Shown: positions 34,935-47,430 of the stretch, piece by piece
Numbering within the stretch: position 1 is the first letter of the stretch
How the letters are laid out: each line of letters starts with the position of its first letter
Assembly (NCBI RefSeq): GCF_047675955.1
Contig: NC_132928.1
Span: 45,130,889 to 45,194,888 of the forward strand
DNA length: 64,000 nt
Source of the DNA: Chlorocebus sabaeus
Taxonomy: Eukaryota > Chordata > Mammalia > Primates > Cercopithecidae
Direction of reading: 5' to 3'
Notes under the pieces: generated by a model
What the model was told of the DNA's origin: nothing
What the model saw: only the letters and a program-made list of their open reading frames with translations
The model's database searches: none
Position numbers and translations under genes: made by a program

Positions 34935-36340
34935 GAAAGGAAAACCCAAAAGAAATTCCCTCAAACCTCACTTTCTTAATTCTGAAGGGAACGACAGCCA
35001 TGTTCAGGATGCCGATTGAAAGCACCGTCTGCAAACGAATGGAACTGCTTTTCTCCTATCACTTCTTTACCTTTTTTATCCCACTTAGTCTAAGAAAGCT
35101 GTTGTCCTGTAAGGTTCCCTTTGCAAATTGGTTCTGAATTGATAGTGTGGAGAGGAATCTCATTTTCCTTTTCTGGGTCCAGCAATAGGAAGTCTGTCTT
35201 ACAGAGAAATCTCAGGGGCCAGATGGATACTGGAGGCCTAGAGAAAAGTAGTGAGGATTACAGTATCGGCTCCTGGGATGGCTAATGAGTGCCCTACACA
35301 GAGAGGAGACAAAAAAGAATTAAATTGGGACTCTCAAAGGGTGTGCCCTGCCCACAGACTGTGAGCACGTGTGTGTGCATTTGTACAACTGCATTTCAGA
35401 AGCACATGAAAACCAGAAAAAATACTTTGACAACTCGAAGCAAGAGATTTGTGGGGAAGTACACACACATTTTAAGAATTTGGCTATAAAATAAATAATA
35501 ATTCTAGCTTTGGGGGAGTAACCCATAGGATGTAATCTCTAAGAAAACAATCCCATTTGATGTCTTATACTTGATTTCTCAAGCAGTATTAACATGAGAT
35601 AGGACACTGTTTCCTTCAAATACAAAGGAATTTTATCTTGTCTTCTGAATGATGGTGATCAGAGAAGCCACCTTGACTCTCAGAATTTTGGGATGTTTAC
35701 AAATGAAAAGGGCCAAGCTGCCAGATTCAACTATTAACTCGAGCCACCATTACCAATACAACTACCTAAAGTCAACACTTCCATTACAATTACCTGTCCA
35801 CAGAGATTACTGGAGTTATTAGTATTTTGTTACAATTATTTAGTAGTAATAAAATCGGCATGTAAAGTCACAGCCTTTTGGAAGTCATTTTTCTATAGAT
35901 TAAAATATAGTCACGTATTTCATTTTATATCAAACAAACATGAAGTGGGGCAAATCAGTTTTAAAGCACCTAGCATTTTTCACAAAGTTGCTTTTCAAGG
36001 TAGGCTGCAAACATTTACAATCTTAAGAAAGTAAACAGAGTTGTAAAAAATTGCTCAGAACAGATTTAATTGCATACCAACAAATTTTTTAAAAGTCATT
36101 AAGTCACCATGTCAAAAATTAAAATAAACAAGCTATGATATAAATTCCACTGGGAATTATAACTTAAGGCTGTTTCGAAAAGATAATATATCTCCATGTT
36201 TTTCAAAAAAGTATTATATACACACACAGAAAATCAACGAACTTGGAAGAACCACATTCAATTTTTATCCAGAGTGTTTTTATCAGTCAGGATAGGGTAG
36301 GTTATGCTATAGTAAAAAATGACCCCCAGTATTATTCTTA
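34935..36340. other. Unique, AT-rich intron sequence
   Basis: No repeat or gene recognised. 35740-35900 is rich in ATTA/TAAT cores and repeat-free. Confidence 0.55.
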
Positions 36341-36351
36341 CTATTATTATT

Positions 36352-36640
36352 GTTTGGATACAGGGTCTCCCTCTGTCACTCAGCTGGAGTGCAGTGGCAT
36401 GATCTCGGCTCACTGCAACCTCCGCCTCCCAGGTTCAAGCGATTCTCCTGCCTCAGCCTCCTCCTGAGTGGTTGGGATTACAGGCACACACCACTATGCC
36501 TGGCTAATGTTTGTATTTTTAGTAGAGATGGGGTTTCACCATATTGTTCAGGCTGGTCTGGAACTCCCAACCTCAGGTGATCCACCTGCCTTGGCCTCCC
36601 AAAGTGCTGGGATTACAGGCATGAGCCACCGCGCTCAGCC
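36352..36640 (-). mobile_element. Alu
   Basis: Preceded by an ATT-rich stretch. GGGTCTCCCTCTGTCACTCA to CACCGCGCTCAGCC. Confidence 0.92.
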
Positions 36641-36864
36641 AATATTAATTACTTATCTCCTGCACACGCTACATGACCAGCACAGGCTGCAGGATGGCTC
36701 TGCTTAATATAACCACTCAGCAACTTGGGTTAATGGAGGCCCCATGTCAACAGGTGCTTTTATAATCACTATGGCTGGAGTTCAGCAAGGGTTACATGTT
36801 CCTACTTACTTGGACAAAGCATACCACAGGACCACATCTAAATTCAAGAGAGTGGAAAAAAAAA

Positions 36865-37981
36865 AGGGGGGGTTTTCAAAAAGTTCATGGAAAATGTGTA
36901 TTATGAAAAAATTATGCATGGATTTCAAATTTTTTTCCACCAAGATAAATTCGTACTGACTAGTTATAACATGTTTGAACAGAATCTAGTTCAAGGCACT
37001 AAAAAGGATAAAATATCAATTTGAAAACAGCCCCTATCAGAGCAATATGAATTTTACTAAAACTGAAGCAAGAACAAACAACAAATTTATGGTGAAGCTT
37101 AAGTGGAAGAATGGTGAAATAATTGATGCTTGATGAAAAGTTTATGGAGACAATGCCCCAAAGAAATCAGCAGGTTACAAGTGGATAATTCATATTAAGA
37201 AGGGATGAGATGATGGTGAAGATGAAGCCCACAGGGGCAGACCATCCACATCAATTTGCAAGGAAAAAATCAATCTCGTTCATGCCCTATTTGAGGAGGA
37301 CCAATGATTAACAGCAGAAACAATAGTCAACATTATAGACATCTCAATTGGTTCAGCTTATGTAAGTCTGACTGAAAAATTCGAGTTGAGTAGACTTTCC
37401 ATTCGATGGGTGCCAAAACTGTTGCACCCAGATTAGCTGCAGACAAGAGCAGAGCTCTCAATGAAAACTTCAAATAAGTGGGATCAAGAACCTGATCCCC
37501 ATTTCCCCAAAGGATTGTAACAGGATATGAAACACGGTTTTGCCAGTACAATCCTGAAGACAAAGCACAATCAAAGTGATGGCTACCAAGAGGAGGAAGT
37601 GGTCTACATAAAGCAAAAGTGAACCAGTCAAGAGTCAAGGTCATGGTAAAAAGTTTTAGGGATGTTCAAGACATTTTGCTTGTTGACTTTCTGGAAGGCC
37701 ACAGAATGATAACACCTGATTATTAGGAGAGTGTTTTGAGAAAGTTAGCCAACGCTTTTGGAGAAAAATGCCCCAGAAAGCTTCACTGGAGAGTCCTTCT
37801 CCACCATGACAAGGCTACTGCTCATTCCCCTCATCAAGCAAGGGCAATTTTGCAAGGGTTTTGATAGGAAATCATTAGGCATCCACCATACAGTCCTGAT
37901 TTGGCTCCTTCTGACTTTTTGTTTCCTAATCTTAAAGAAATCTTTCACACAAGGAGTAATCTCTATTTTAAGAAAATCTTG
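36865..37981 (+). mobile_element. Decayed mariner transposon with readable D34D catalytic spacing (HSMAR2-like)
   Basis: About 1.1 kb on the plus strand starts near the typical TCAAAAAGTTCATGG end. In shifted frames it contains transposase blocks such as LLVDFLEGHRMITPDY (about 37675-37725), RVLLHHDKATAHS (about 37790-37825) and HPPYSPDLAPSDF (about 37880-37918). The second and third catalytic Asp codons are at 37808-37810 and 37913-37915, leaving 34 codons between them, the mariner D34D signature. Two adjacent in-frame stops (TGA TAG) at 37862-37867 and other frameshifts show it is inactive. An Alu at 37982 cuts off the 3' end. The HSMAR2 assignment is from memory. Confidence 0.85.
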
Positions 37982-38300
37982 GGCTGGGCACAGTGGCTCA
38001 TGCCTGTAATCCCAGCACTCTGGCAGGCCGAGGCAGGTGAATAATGAGGTCAGGAGTTGGAGCCCAGCCTGACCAATATGGTGAAACCCCGCCTCTACTA
38101 AAAATACAAAAATTAGCCAGATGTGGTGGCACATGCCTGTAATCCCAGCTACTCAGGAGACTGAGGCAGGAGAATCACTTGAATCCTGGAGGTGGAGGCT
38201 GCAGTGAGCCAAGATCATGCCACTGCACTCCAGCCTAGGTGACAAGAGCAAAACTCTGTCTTAAAAAAAAAAAAAAATTAAAAAAAGAAAAAAAAAAGAA
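37982..38300 (+). mobile_element. Alu truncating the mariner element
   Basis: GGCTGGGCACAGTGGCTCA to an A-rich tail at 38263-38300, inserted at the 3' part of the mariner copy. Confidence 0.93.
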
Positions 38301-38310
38301 AATATTGATG

Positions 38311-38413
38311 GGATGCTGAGGTGGGAGGATTGCTTGAGCTCAGGAGTTCAAGACCAGACTGGGCAACACGGTGAGACCTTGTCTCTTAAAAACAAACAAA
38401 CAAACAAACACCC
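38311..38413 (+). mobile_element. Alu left-arm fragment with (CAAA)n tail
   Basis: GATGCTGAGGTGGGAGGATTG to CTTGTCTCTTAAAAACAAAC and a CAAA repeat. The start lacks the Alu head. Confidence 0.85.
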
Positions 38414-38442
38414 AGCTTATATTTAAAAAAAAGAAAAATCTT

Positions 38443-38771
38443 TAGCTCAGGTGCAGAAGTTCATGCCTATAACCTCGGCACTTCAGGAGGCTAAGGCAGG
38501 CAGATCACTTGAGGCCAGGAGTTTGAGACCAGCCTGGCCAACATGGTGAAACTCCATCTCTAGTTAAAAAAAAAAAAGAAAAAAAGAAAAAAATTAGCCA
38601 GGCATGGTGGTGCACTCCTGTAGTCCCAGCTACTCAGGAGGCTGAGGCACAAGAATTGTTTGAATCCAGGAGGTAGAGGTTGCAATGAGCCAAGATGGTG
38701 CCAATGCACTCCAGCCTGGGCAATGGAGTGACTCTGTCTCAAAAAACAAACAAACAAACAAACAAACAAAG
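38443..38771 (+). mobile_element. Alu with (CAAA)n tail
   Basis: CTCAGGTGCAGAAGTTCATG (diverged head) to CTCTGTCTC and a (CAAA)n tail. It forms a row of three plus-strand Alu units with the two before it. Confidence 0.92.
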
Positions 38772-38816
38772 AATCTTTAAAGGGCACCCATTTTTATTCA
38801 GCTAACATGTTAAAAA

Positions 38817-39213
38817 AACAACAAAAAAAAAATGTGGCACATATACACCATGGAATACTATGCAGCCATAAAAAAGGATGGGTTCAGGTCCTTTGTAGGG
38901 ACATGGATGCAGCTGGAAACCATCCTTCTCAGCAAACTATCGCAAGAACAGAAAACCAAACACTACATGTTCTCACTCATAGGTGGGAATTGAACAATTA
39001 GATCACTTGGACACAGGAAGGGGAGCATCACACACTGGGTCCTATTGTGGGGAGGGGGTAGGGGGAAGGGATAGCATTAGGAGATATACCTAATGTAAAT
39101 CATGAGTTAACGGGTGCAGCACACCAACATGGCACATGTATATATATGTAACAAACCTGCACGTTGTGCACATGTACCCTAGAGCTTAAAGATAATAATA
39201 ATAATAAAAAAAA
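38817..39213 (+). mobile_element. 5'-truncated LINE-1 (L1PA-like) 3' end
   Basis: It starts in the last part of ORF2 (ATGTGGCACATATACACCAT) and continues through AGGTGGGAATTGAACAATTA, the G-rich tract at 39049-39070 and GTGCACATGTACCCTAGAGC, ending in an (ATA)n/A-rich tail. It is less diverged than the copy at 29715-31915, which fits a younger L1PA-type insertion. Confidence 0.88.
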
Positions 39214-40152
39214 GAATTAAATAGGTAACTTGAATAAGTGTTAAGATTAAATAATATATATACATTTTATAATTTATTTAAAAAACAAAAACAAAAACAA
39301 AAAACAAAAAAACCTGCATTGATATGGTTAAATTCCCAAGACCCTCTGTTCTTTTTTATTTCTTTTTTTTTTTTTTTTTAACCTTCACAAGAGGTTGGAT
39401 GCCAAGTCCTCAGTTCTTTAGGGATGGACTAAATGACAGATATAATTGCTTACAAAACTGTCTCAAATGTGACAGAGCTTATGTTGAATAAGTTGAGAAA
39501 GTTTATATTCTTATTTTTTAATTCCATTTTACCATGAATTTTTTGAAGCCCCTTTATACAATCCTACTCTTGTGCTTGGAAGGAGGAGAATTGGAATATT
39601 TATGAATAACTTTAATAACTACCATAATGCTAATTAATAAAATATGAATGTACTCTTGAACACAGAATTATCTAACTATCAGATTAATCATAGAGGTCTC
39701 CTCTTCTTAGTAGTCTGATATGCAACTCTGTCAGGTATCTTATTTGTTACGAACATATGTGCATTTCACAGAAATATAGAAAAAGCTATATTGATAATTT
39801 AAACTGGGCCAAAATGCCACTTGGAGCTTAAACTTCAAAACAAACTAAAAGTACTTGATTAGCTTACTGTAGTGGAACAGGACTAGTCAATTATGCTAAA
39901 TGTCACTTGGACACAATAAAATGGAAGAGAGACAAAAATCTGTGGTTTATACCCCAGAAAGTTGCATACATACAACCCTGCCTTGTTTTCTCCATTTCTC
40001 ATTTCTCCTCTCCGATTATCAAATGAGACAAAACACATGTGAATGGGAATCACATTCACCGTGATTCAAAATAAGACCAAAGATCTTAGGAATTCAACTA
40101 TTAACTATGCCTGTTGCCTGGTGCCCAGGAGACTGCATTTTAGACCTGACTA

Positions 40153-40473
40153 CTGGCCAGGCGTGGTGGCTCACGCTTATAATCCCAACACTTTGGGAGG
40201 CTGAGGTGGGTGGATCACGAGGTCAGGAGTTCAAGACCAGCGTGACCAACATAGTGAAACCCTACCTCTACTAAAAATACAAAAAATTAGTTGGGCGTGG
40301 TGGCAGGCGCCTGTAATCTCAGCTACTCGGAGGCTGAGGCAGCAGAAAATGCTTGAACCCAGGAGGTGGAGGTTGAAGTGAGCTGAGATGGCACCACTGC
40401 ACTCCAGCCTGGGTGACAGTGCGAGACTCTGTCTAAAACAAAAACAAACAAAAACAAACAACCAAACAAAAAC
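40153..40473 (+). mobile_element. Alu
   Basis: GGCCAGGCGTGGTGGCTCA to an AAAACAAAC-type tail. Confidence 0.93.
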
Positions 40474-40905
40474 CTGACTACCACAAAATAAAATAAACAT
40501 GCTTTAAAACTAGATTTTTCTGGTGGATAAAAATATGGCCAGAAAAATAAAATTACATTGATAAAAGTTAACAAAATATTGTAACAAAGAAATGTATCAT
40601 CCATCGTGTCTTTGATATTTTAACAAATAAAACCCACCATTTGCGCAGAATTGCTGAACTTTTTCTGTGACTAACCAAAACCTTGCCAGTTTTTTTTCCC
40701 ACTGAATTGAGAAACTGCACATGTCAAAGCTAAAAACAAAAAGTTAAATGATCTAGTTTTCCTTAAAGGCAGATCATTTTTCTCACACTCATTGTGCCAT
40801 AGAAGCCAGCCAAAAATTAAAATCAGACTCCAGACTTCCTGAACAAGCTGGACACACCCACAACTCTCTTTAATTCCAAAACTGTCAGTGCCCAGAAAAT
40901 CTGCT

Positions 40906-41389
40906 ATATTATTTTCCTATTGCTGCTATAACAAATTAACACACATTCAGTGGCTTAAATGACATAGATTTATGACGTGACACTTCTGGAGGGCCGCCTT
41001 CCTTCTGAAGGTGACAGGAGAGAACCTGTTTCATTGCCTTTCTAGCTTCTACACATTACCAACCCGCCTCAGTCCACAGCTCCTTTCTCCATCTTCAACA
41101 CCAGCAGTGTAATATATCTTCTCTCTCCAATCTCTGCTTGTTATTACATCTTCTTTCTCTAAGTCTGATTCTCTTGCTTCCCTCTTGTAAGAATCCTTGG
41201 GATTATACTGTGTCCACTCAAAGCATTCGAGATAAAGCCAAGATCCCTAATTTCATCACATCTGTAAAGTGTCTTTTACCATGTAAAATAAATAGGTATT
41301 TTACATAAATAAAATAAATATTTTAAGTAAATAAAATATTTATAGGTTCCGTGGATTTGGATGTGGACATCATACTTCAGCTTACCACA
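40906..41389 (-). mobile_element. MLT1-type MaLR LTR, antisense
   Basis: Read in reverse, it begins TGTGGTAAGC and contains GATGTCCACATCC and the GCAAAGT/GATGTG block. It ends at the TTAATTTGTTATAGCAGCAATAG text near 40920. This is the order of an MLT1 LTR. An (AAAT)n-rich expansion lies at 41283-41343. It is an LTR only; no retroviral gene is present. Confidence 0.7.
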
Positions 41390-41609
41390 GTGTGCCCTCT
41401 GGACTGTAAAGATTCACACCCACCCCACATGCAAAATGCGTTCATCCATCCTAAAGTCCCCAAAAGTCTCAACCCATTTACAGCATCGGCTTGGCTCCTG
41501 GCTGGAGTACGGAGTGCAGGCCGGCGGGGGATGAAGCCGAGCTGTGTACCTCTGCCAGATCCCCAGGGCCTTGCAAAACAAATTAAGGATTTGTGGTTTT
41601 ATTCCAAAA

Positions 41610-41970
41610 GTCATGGGGAGAGCCTCTGAAGGGTTTTAAGCAGGAAAGTCACAGGAGTGGATCTGAGTTCTCGAAAGCCCACTCTGGCAGCAGCACGCGT
41701 GAGAACTGGAGGTAGGGAGGCTGCTTAGGAGCCTGCTGCAGTAATCCCGGGGAGGAAAACAGGGCGGTCTGTTTAGTTGAGCATTGCCATAGACAGTGAC
41801 TGCACAAGGGCGGGCCTGAAGCTGGGTGGTAGTGGAGGCTTCAGAGGACCCTGGACAACAGAGGGAGAAGAAATTTCAGTTGGCCAGGGCAATGCAGAGG
41901 GCAGTGCCAATGAGGACAGAGCAGAGGAACTGGCAAGACAGCGAGAGGATAGAAGGTTCTGAGAACTGTC
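41610..41970. other. Possible ancient LINE-type repeat
   Basis: GAAGGGTTTTAAGCAGGAAAG, CCACTCTGGCAGCAGCA and CTGCTGCAGTAATCC resemble a common ancient mammalian repeat (L2/CR1-like), but I cannot name it with confidence. Confidence 0.4.
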
Positions 41971-42012
41971 TGTTCTGTAGCAGTTAGGACTCCTTCACTC
42001 AAAAGTCACAGA

Positions 42013-42312
42013 GGCGGGGCACAGTGGCTCCTGCCTGTGATCCCAGCACTTTGGAAGGCCCAGGTGGGTGGATCACCTGAGGTCAGGAGTTTGAGACCAG
42101 TCTGGCCAACATTGGGAAACCCCGTCTCTACTAAAAATACAAAAATTAGCAGGATGTGGTGGAGCATGCCTATAATTCCAGCTACTCAGGAGGCTGAGGC
42201 AGGAGAACTGCTTGAATCCAGGAGGCGGAGGTTACAGTGGGCCCAGATTGTGCTACTGCACTCCAGCCTGGGTGACAGAGTGAGACTCTATGTCAACAAC
42301 AACAACAACAAA
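42013..42312 (+). mobile_element. Alu with (AAC)n tail
   Basis: GGCGGGGCACAGTGGCTCC to (CAA)n at about 42294-42312. It forms an inverted pair with the next Alu. Confidence 0.93.
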
Positions 42313-42443
42313 AGTGACAGAAACTCAACTTGTTTTACCTCTGCAGAAAAGTGATACATTGGTTTACCTAACAATGAAGCTGATCAGGCTTGGGCCTCAC
42401 TGAATTCAGGGAGTCAAGCAATGCCCTCTGTCTCCCTGACCAT

Positions 42444-42445
<2 letters not shown>

Positions 42446-42474
<29 letters not shown>

Positions 42475-42764
42475 GAGACTTTGAGATGGAGTCTTGCTCT
42501 GTCGCCCAGGCTGGAGTGCAGTGTCGTGATCTCGGCTCACTGCAAGCTCCACTTCCCGGGTTCACGCCATTCTCCCGCCTCAGCCTCCTGAGTAGCTGGG
42601 ACCACAGGCACCCGCCACCAGGCCCAGCTAATTTTTTGTATTTTTAGTAGAGACGGGGTTTCACCGTGTTAGCCAGGATGGTCTTGATCTCCTGACCTCG
42701 TGATCCACCCGTCTCGGCCTCCCAAAGTGCTGGGATTACAGGCTTAAGCCACTGTGCCCGGCCC
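42446..42764 (-). mobile_element. AluY (AluYR-like), inverted relative to the previous Alu
   Basis: A run of about 28 T starts it, and GGCTTAAGCCACTGTGCCCG ends it. The small duplication GAGACTTTGAGATGGAG lies at the tail side. It is 133 bp from the plus-strand Alu at 42013-42312. Confidence 0.93.
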
Positions 42765-42769
42765 CTGTC

Positions 42770-44540
42770 TCCCATTTTTTGTTTGTCACCTTGGTTTCAT
42801 TTTTTTTCATGACCTCCTGGCAACCCCAGATTCAATCCTTCCACTTCTGTGGCCCAAAAGGCAAGAGGGTCTTCCTGTTTGTACCAATTACAAGCATCCC
42901 AGGGAAACACTGGTTAGCCTACCTTTAGTCATGTGCCTACACTGTGTGAAGGGGTTAGGAGGTTTCTTAGCAGGGGTCAGGGGCTTTGCTAGGAGAATAG
43001 AAGCCATAGCTAACACCTCTCTAATTCATCTGGTATGAACTCTTTGTATCAAATTTTTTTCTGTTAGTATATATAAAGTGTATGGATTCTGTTGCATGTA
43101 TTATGATTTTTTTTAAGTTTTTTTTTTTATTTTTTTTTTATTTTTTACCTTTTTGTGTTTTCATATACAGGGGTTTTAAGTTTTTCACTAATGGAAAAAA
43201 TGGATTGTTTTCATGTATTACTTCTTCCAGCACTTCTATCATTAGTTCTGGTTAATTGTAAATTTAGGTCCTTACTCATACACCCTCTTCCATACCCCTC
43301 TGCAACCTCTTCCCATCAGAAGTCAGAGTAAATGAAGGGAAGTCAATATCTTAACAGTGTACCCCTTCACCTTCTTGGCTTTTCAGCTAATACAAGTGTC
43401 ATATCTGTCGTGCTATAATTATTTTACAATGTAGAGCCAGTCACTAGATTTCTACACACAATCTGAACAGTCAATAATCAAATCTGGCATTGTTCTATTT
43501 CTGAGGTACTTTTAGTCCAAGGCTGCTAGGAAGAGACGGGTTGTAGCTAGAATTTGGGTTAAAAATGTTCTTCAAAATTGAAATATGGTATTTAGGCAAC
43601 AGAGACTAAGCGCCATTCTTTTTTTCTCCCTTCTTTCCTTTTTGAGAAACGTACTGCTAGAAATCTCTTCATTCTAAACTCTGCAAACAGAATTGATCCT
43701 GCAGTCCTTTAAAGTGGTGTGTTCAGCCCCGAGTTTCTTCATTTGCTTATCTTTTCGGCCTTTTAGAAGCTTTCTTAAAAACTCCCATACTATCTTTCTT
43801 CACACTTGCCCTCAAATTTGGTGTATATTCCCCTAAGACACCCGAGCCGAGCTCATCCTGTGGATGCGGGATAGTGACAAGACTGGGCCCTCCACAGCCC
43901 GACAGGGACAGCAGCTTGTCAGGGACAAAGAGTGAGAACAAATGACCCACGTCCCCTGCTGCTCTCATGGCTCTTCCCTCTGAGGCTCTTTCACTAGGAA
44001 GCTTTCAAATTAAGGGTTCATTAAATATATAATAAGCACATTCTCTCCATTCTTTTCACGCCCTCTAGGTCCTGCTAGGCAAATCAGTCTTAAGAGCCAG
44101 TTTCCTTTTGCCCTTATTCCTTGCCTCTCCACTTCAGTGAAAATCTTTTCCTACTTGAGTAAAAGGCAAAGAAAAAAAAAGTTAAAGAACATGATTAAGA
44201 GCTTTAATGAATCATATAGGTTTGAATGTAAAGTGGTTCCTGTCTTTCCAATGAGATCCTCAGAAATGTGTCTTGGCAAATATAAATACATAATCCTTTA
44301 GGGATGTGGTTGAAACCTTCAGTTGACTACTTACATGGTTTGTTAATTCAGTGACATACATATATTTAAATTCATATATTATGTAAAAATCATATTTAGA
44401 AGTATTACTTTTTCCATATGCACATTTCATGAAACAATTTAAACTTTTCAGATGCATCTGACATCAGAGTTTTCACAATCACTTAGAATCACAAAATGTT
44501 TGAGTCTTCTGATGTTTCCAAAGCATATATTATCTTCATT
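42770..44540. other. Intron with T-rich stretch
   Basis: A T-rich segment lies at 43110-43150. The rest looks unique. No gene was recognised. Confidence 0.55.
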
Positions 44541-44544
44541 TCAT

Positions 44545-44862
44545 TTTTTTTTTTTTTTTTTTTTTTTTGAGACGGAGTCTTGCTCCATTACCCAGGCTGG
44601 AATGTGGTGGTACTGCAACCTCCACCTCCTAGGTTCAAGCAATTCTCCTGTATCAGCCTCCCGAGTAGCTGGGATTACAGGCGTGCACCACCACGCCCAG
44701 CTAATTTTTGTATTTTTGTATTTTTGTATTTTTTTTTTTTTAGTAGAGACGGGGTTTCGTCATGTTGGCTAGGCTGGTCTTGAACTCCTGACCTCAGGTG
44801 ATCTGCTTGCCTCGGCCTCCCAAAGTGCTGGTATTACAGGCATGAGCCATGGTGCCCGGCCT
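44545..44862 (-). mobile_element. Alu with expanded TATTTTTG repeat
   Basis: Poly-T to CATGGTGCCCGGCC. The usual single GTATTTTT is present as three tandem units followed by 13 T at about 44708-44741. Confidence 0.93.
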
Positions 44863-44889
44863 ATCTTCATTTCTACTTTGAAGTAAAAT

Positions 44890-45025
44890 GCGGTTTGAAT
44901 TTTTTATTTATTTTATTTTTAATTTTTTAAAGATTTCAACTTTTATATTCAGGGGGTACATGTGTAGGTTTGTACCAAGGATATATTGCTTGATGGTGAG
45001 GTTTGGGGTATGAATGAACCTGTCA
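44890..45025 (-). mobile_element. LINE-1 3' end fragment, antisense
   Basis: T-rich sequence is followed by CAACTTTTATATTCAGGGGG, GTACATGTGTAGGTTTGTAC and TGGTGAGGTTTGGGGTATGA, the reverse of an L1MA/L1PB 3' UTR. Confidence 0.75.
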
Positions 45026-45101
45026 TCATTTTTAATTCCAGGCCATCAATACTCCACATTATTCACCACTTACCATATTATTTTTTCAAAGTAACTGCTA
45101 A

Positions 45102-45609
45102 CCCTTTTCCTGTTTAGAAAAAAAAAAGTGAAGCTCGCTGCCAGCACTTACTTAATTTTACGTAAACATGCTCTCTGAGGCTGAAGCAAATCTGACTTTC
45201 AATGTGAAAATAAAATATACAAATCGTTTTTGGAGTTATTTCTAAACACAACTAACATCAGAATCATCTGAATCATCAGAAACGTCTATTTCAGACAAAT
45301 CGGATTTATCAAATGAATCTTCGGCCAAGAACTCTTCGAGAATGATGTTAATATCACGCGTAGGAATGCTACGTTTTCTAGGACTTAACATTTTCAGTGA
45401 TTGAGAATTACTGTATTTTGTAAATGGAAATACCACTACTAAAAACAGAATGCTATGAATAGAATGATGCCTTTTGTTTCCAAAGTCGATATACTAGCGT
45501 GATGTGAAAATAACATTAAAAGAGATATTGCATGGTGAAAGTTATCTTGGGGCGAACGCCGCAGCTGCAAGTGCCATCAGTGAGTATTCTCAGGGCAAAT
45601 GGAAAAGGG
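45102..45609 (-). mobile_element. piggyBac DNA transposon remnant related to PGBD4 (MER75-like)
   Basis: The minus strand encodes 64 residues (45242-45436) containing SPRKRSIPTRDINIILEEFL and then an acidic Asp/Ser-rich tail. This closely resembles the N-terminus of the domesticated piggyBac transposase PGBD4 (SNPRKRSIP..., LLAEDSF, SEID). The right end of the element is followed by TTAA (45610-45613) and the left end is preceded by CTAA (45098-45101). TTAA is the piggyBac target site, so the left copy has one substitution. Both termini start CCCTTTTCC reading inward. The 508-bp element keeps only the transposase N-terminus and lacks the catalytic core, so it is a non-autonomous internal-deletion derivative. 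I assign MER75 from memory of its link to PGBD4. Confidence 0.85.
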
Positions 45610-45792
45610 TTAAAAGGCTGTTTACAGTGACACACAGCAATAATGACTACATTAAACTAGTTTTTTTCCCTCCATTAGAAACAAAGTTGATTCTGACAGA
45701 AGATCTCTGCAATCATCCAAAGTGATCATGGACTGAGAGAGTGCCTGCACCACGAGACTTACATACAAAGGGGCATCCGCTTGACTGAAGCG

Positions 45793-46100
45793 GTTTTTTT
45801 TTTTTTTTTTTTGAGAAGGAGTCTTGCTCTGTCTCCCAGGCTAGAGTGCAGTGGCGTGATCTCGTGATCTCGGCTCACTGCAACCTCCGCCTCCCGGTTC
45901 AAGCGATTCTCCTGCCTCAGCCTCCTGAGTAGCTGGGATTACAGGTGCACACTACCATGCCTGGCTAATTTTTGTATTTTTAGTAGAGACGGGGTTTCAC
46001 CATGTTGGTCAGGCTGGTCTCAAACTCCTTACCTCATGATCCACCTGCCTCAGCCTCCCAAAGTGCTGGGATTACAGGCATGAGCCACCGTGCCCAGCCT
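45793..46100 (-). mobile_element. Alu (source of the templated copy at 46792-46870)
   Basis: A run of T to CACCGTGCCCAGC, with short target duplication CTGAAGC on both sides. GATCTCGTGATCTCG is a small tandem duplication inside. Confidence 0.93.
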
Positions 46101-46689
46101 GAAGCATAATTTTAAAAAAATCTTGCTTGGATCCTGGCTTATACCATAATGCAGTAGAAACTTTTACCAATGATCATCTTCAACAATGATTTTTACCAAA
46201 CTCCACGGTTTTCTGATTGAAAGAACTTACTAGAAATGTTAGAGACTTTATCCCATTTCTCTAAATTTCACTGCAGTAAACTGCTGAAATGAAAACTCAC
46301 AAATGTTAGTGCTACATCCACTGTCCAACAGTCATCTTCCAGAAAACATGCTTGCAAAACAAAACAAAACAGAACAGAACAGCATGCATACTGGTCCATT
46401 TTTCTATATACATGTTCGCACTCCCTCGTTCCCTCTTCCTACGCCTCCTTTCTCAAAGAGTTGTACGTTGTAGATGACAAACTGCTAGAATACAGACACA
46501 ATCGTGCTTGATTTGTTCCTTATATGAGGTCTTATGTGTGTTCTTCACTGATGTTCCCTTGATAATCTGACAATGGAGAAACACAGCTTTTGATTCCTTG
46601 TCTCTTATGGTCTCTTGTAATTATAAACACAATAACAACCAAAATAATAGCTCTCATTGACAGCACCCCTCCCAAGAGCCAGACACCTG

Positions 46690-47000
<311 letters not shown>

Positions 47001-47430
47001 GTTCTGCATGTCCACCTCTTTCAATAAATATTTTACATTCTTAAAAAGGCCAAATCTATGTAAATTAAAGAGGATGAGGAAAAGAACAGTCCACATACTT
47101 TAAAACTCCCCCCTTATGTTCCAATACCTAACGATGAGAGAGGTCTAGAAGGGACACACAATTTTAATGACAGGGCAAGAACCCTGGAAATCCCCCAATG
47201 GCCATAGCTGAGAAACAGCCGCTGCCCCTTTCCAGCCCAAAGCAAGTCAAGGCCAGGCAAGTCACGGAAAGGGATGAAGTGTCTCCAGCAAACAACAGTG
47301 GGTAGAGGGACCAGGTATAACCGGTAAGATAAAGCCCACTCGAAAGGCAATCAAAATTCTTCTAAAAGGTCATTCAAGTTGACCAAGTAATACATATAGC
47401 CGGTGTTGATACTAGGGAGAGCCAGTTGTC

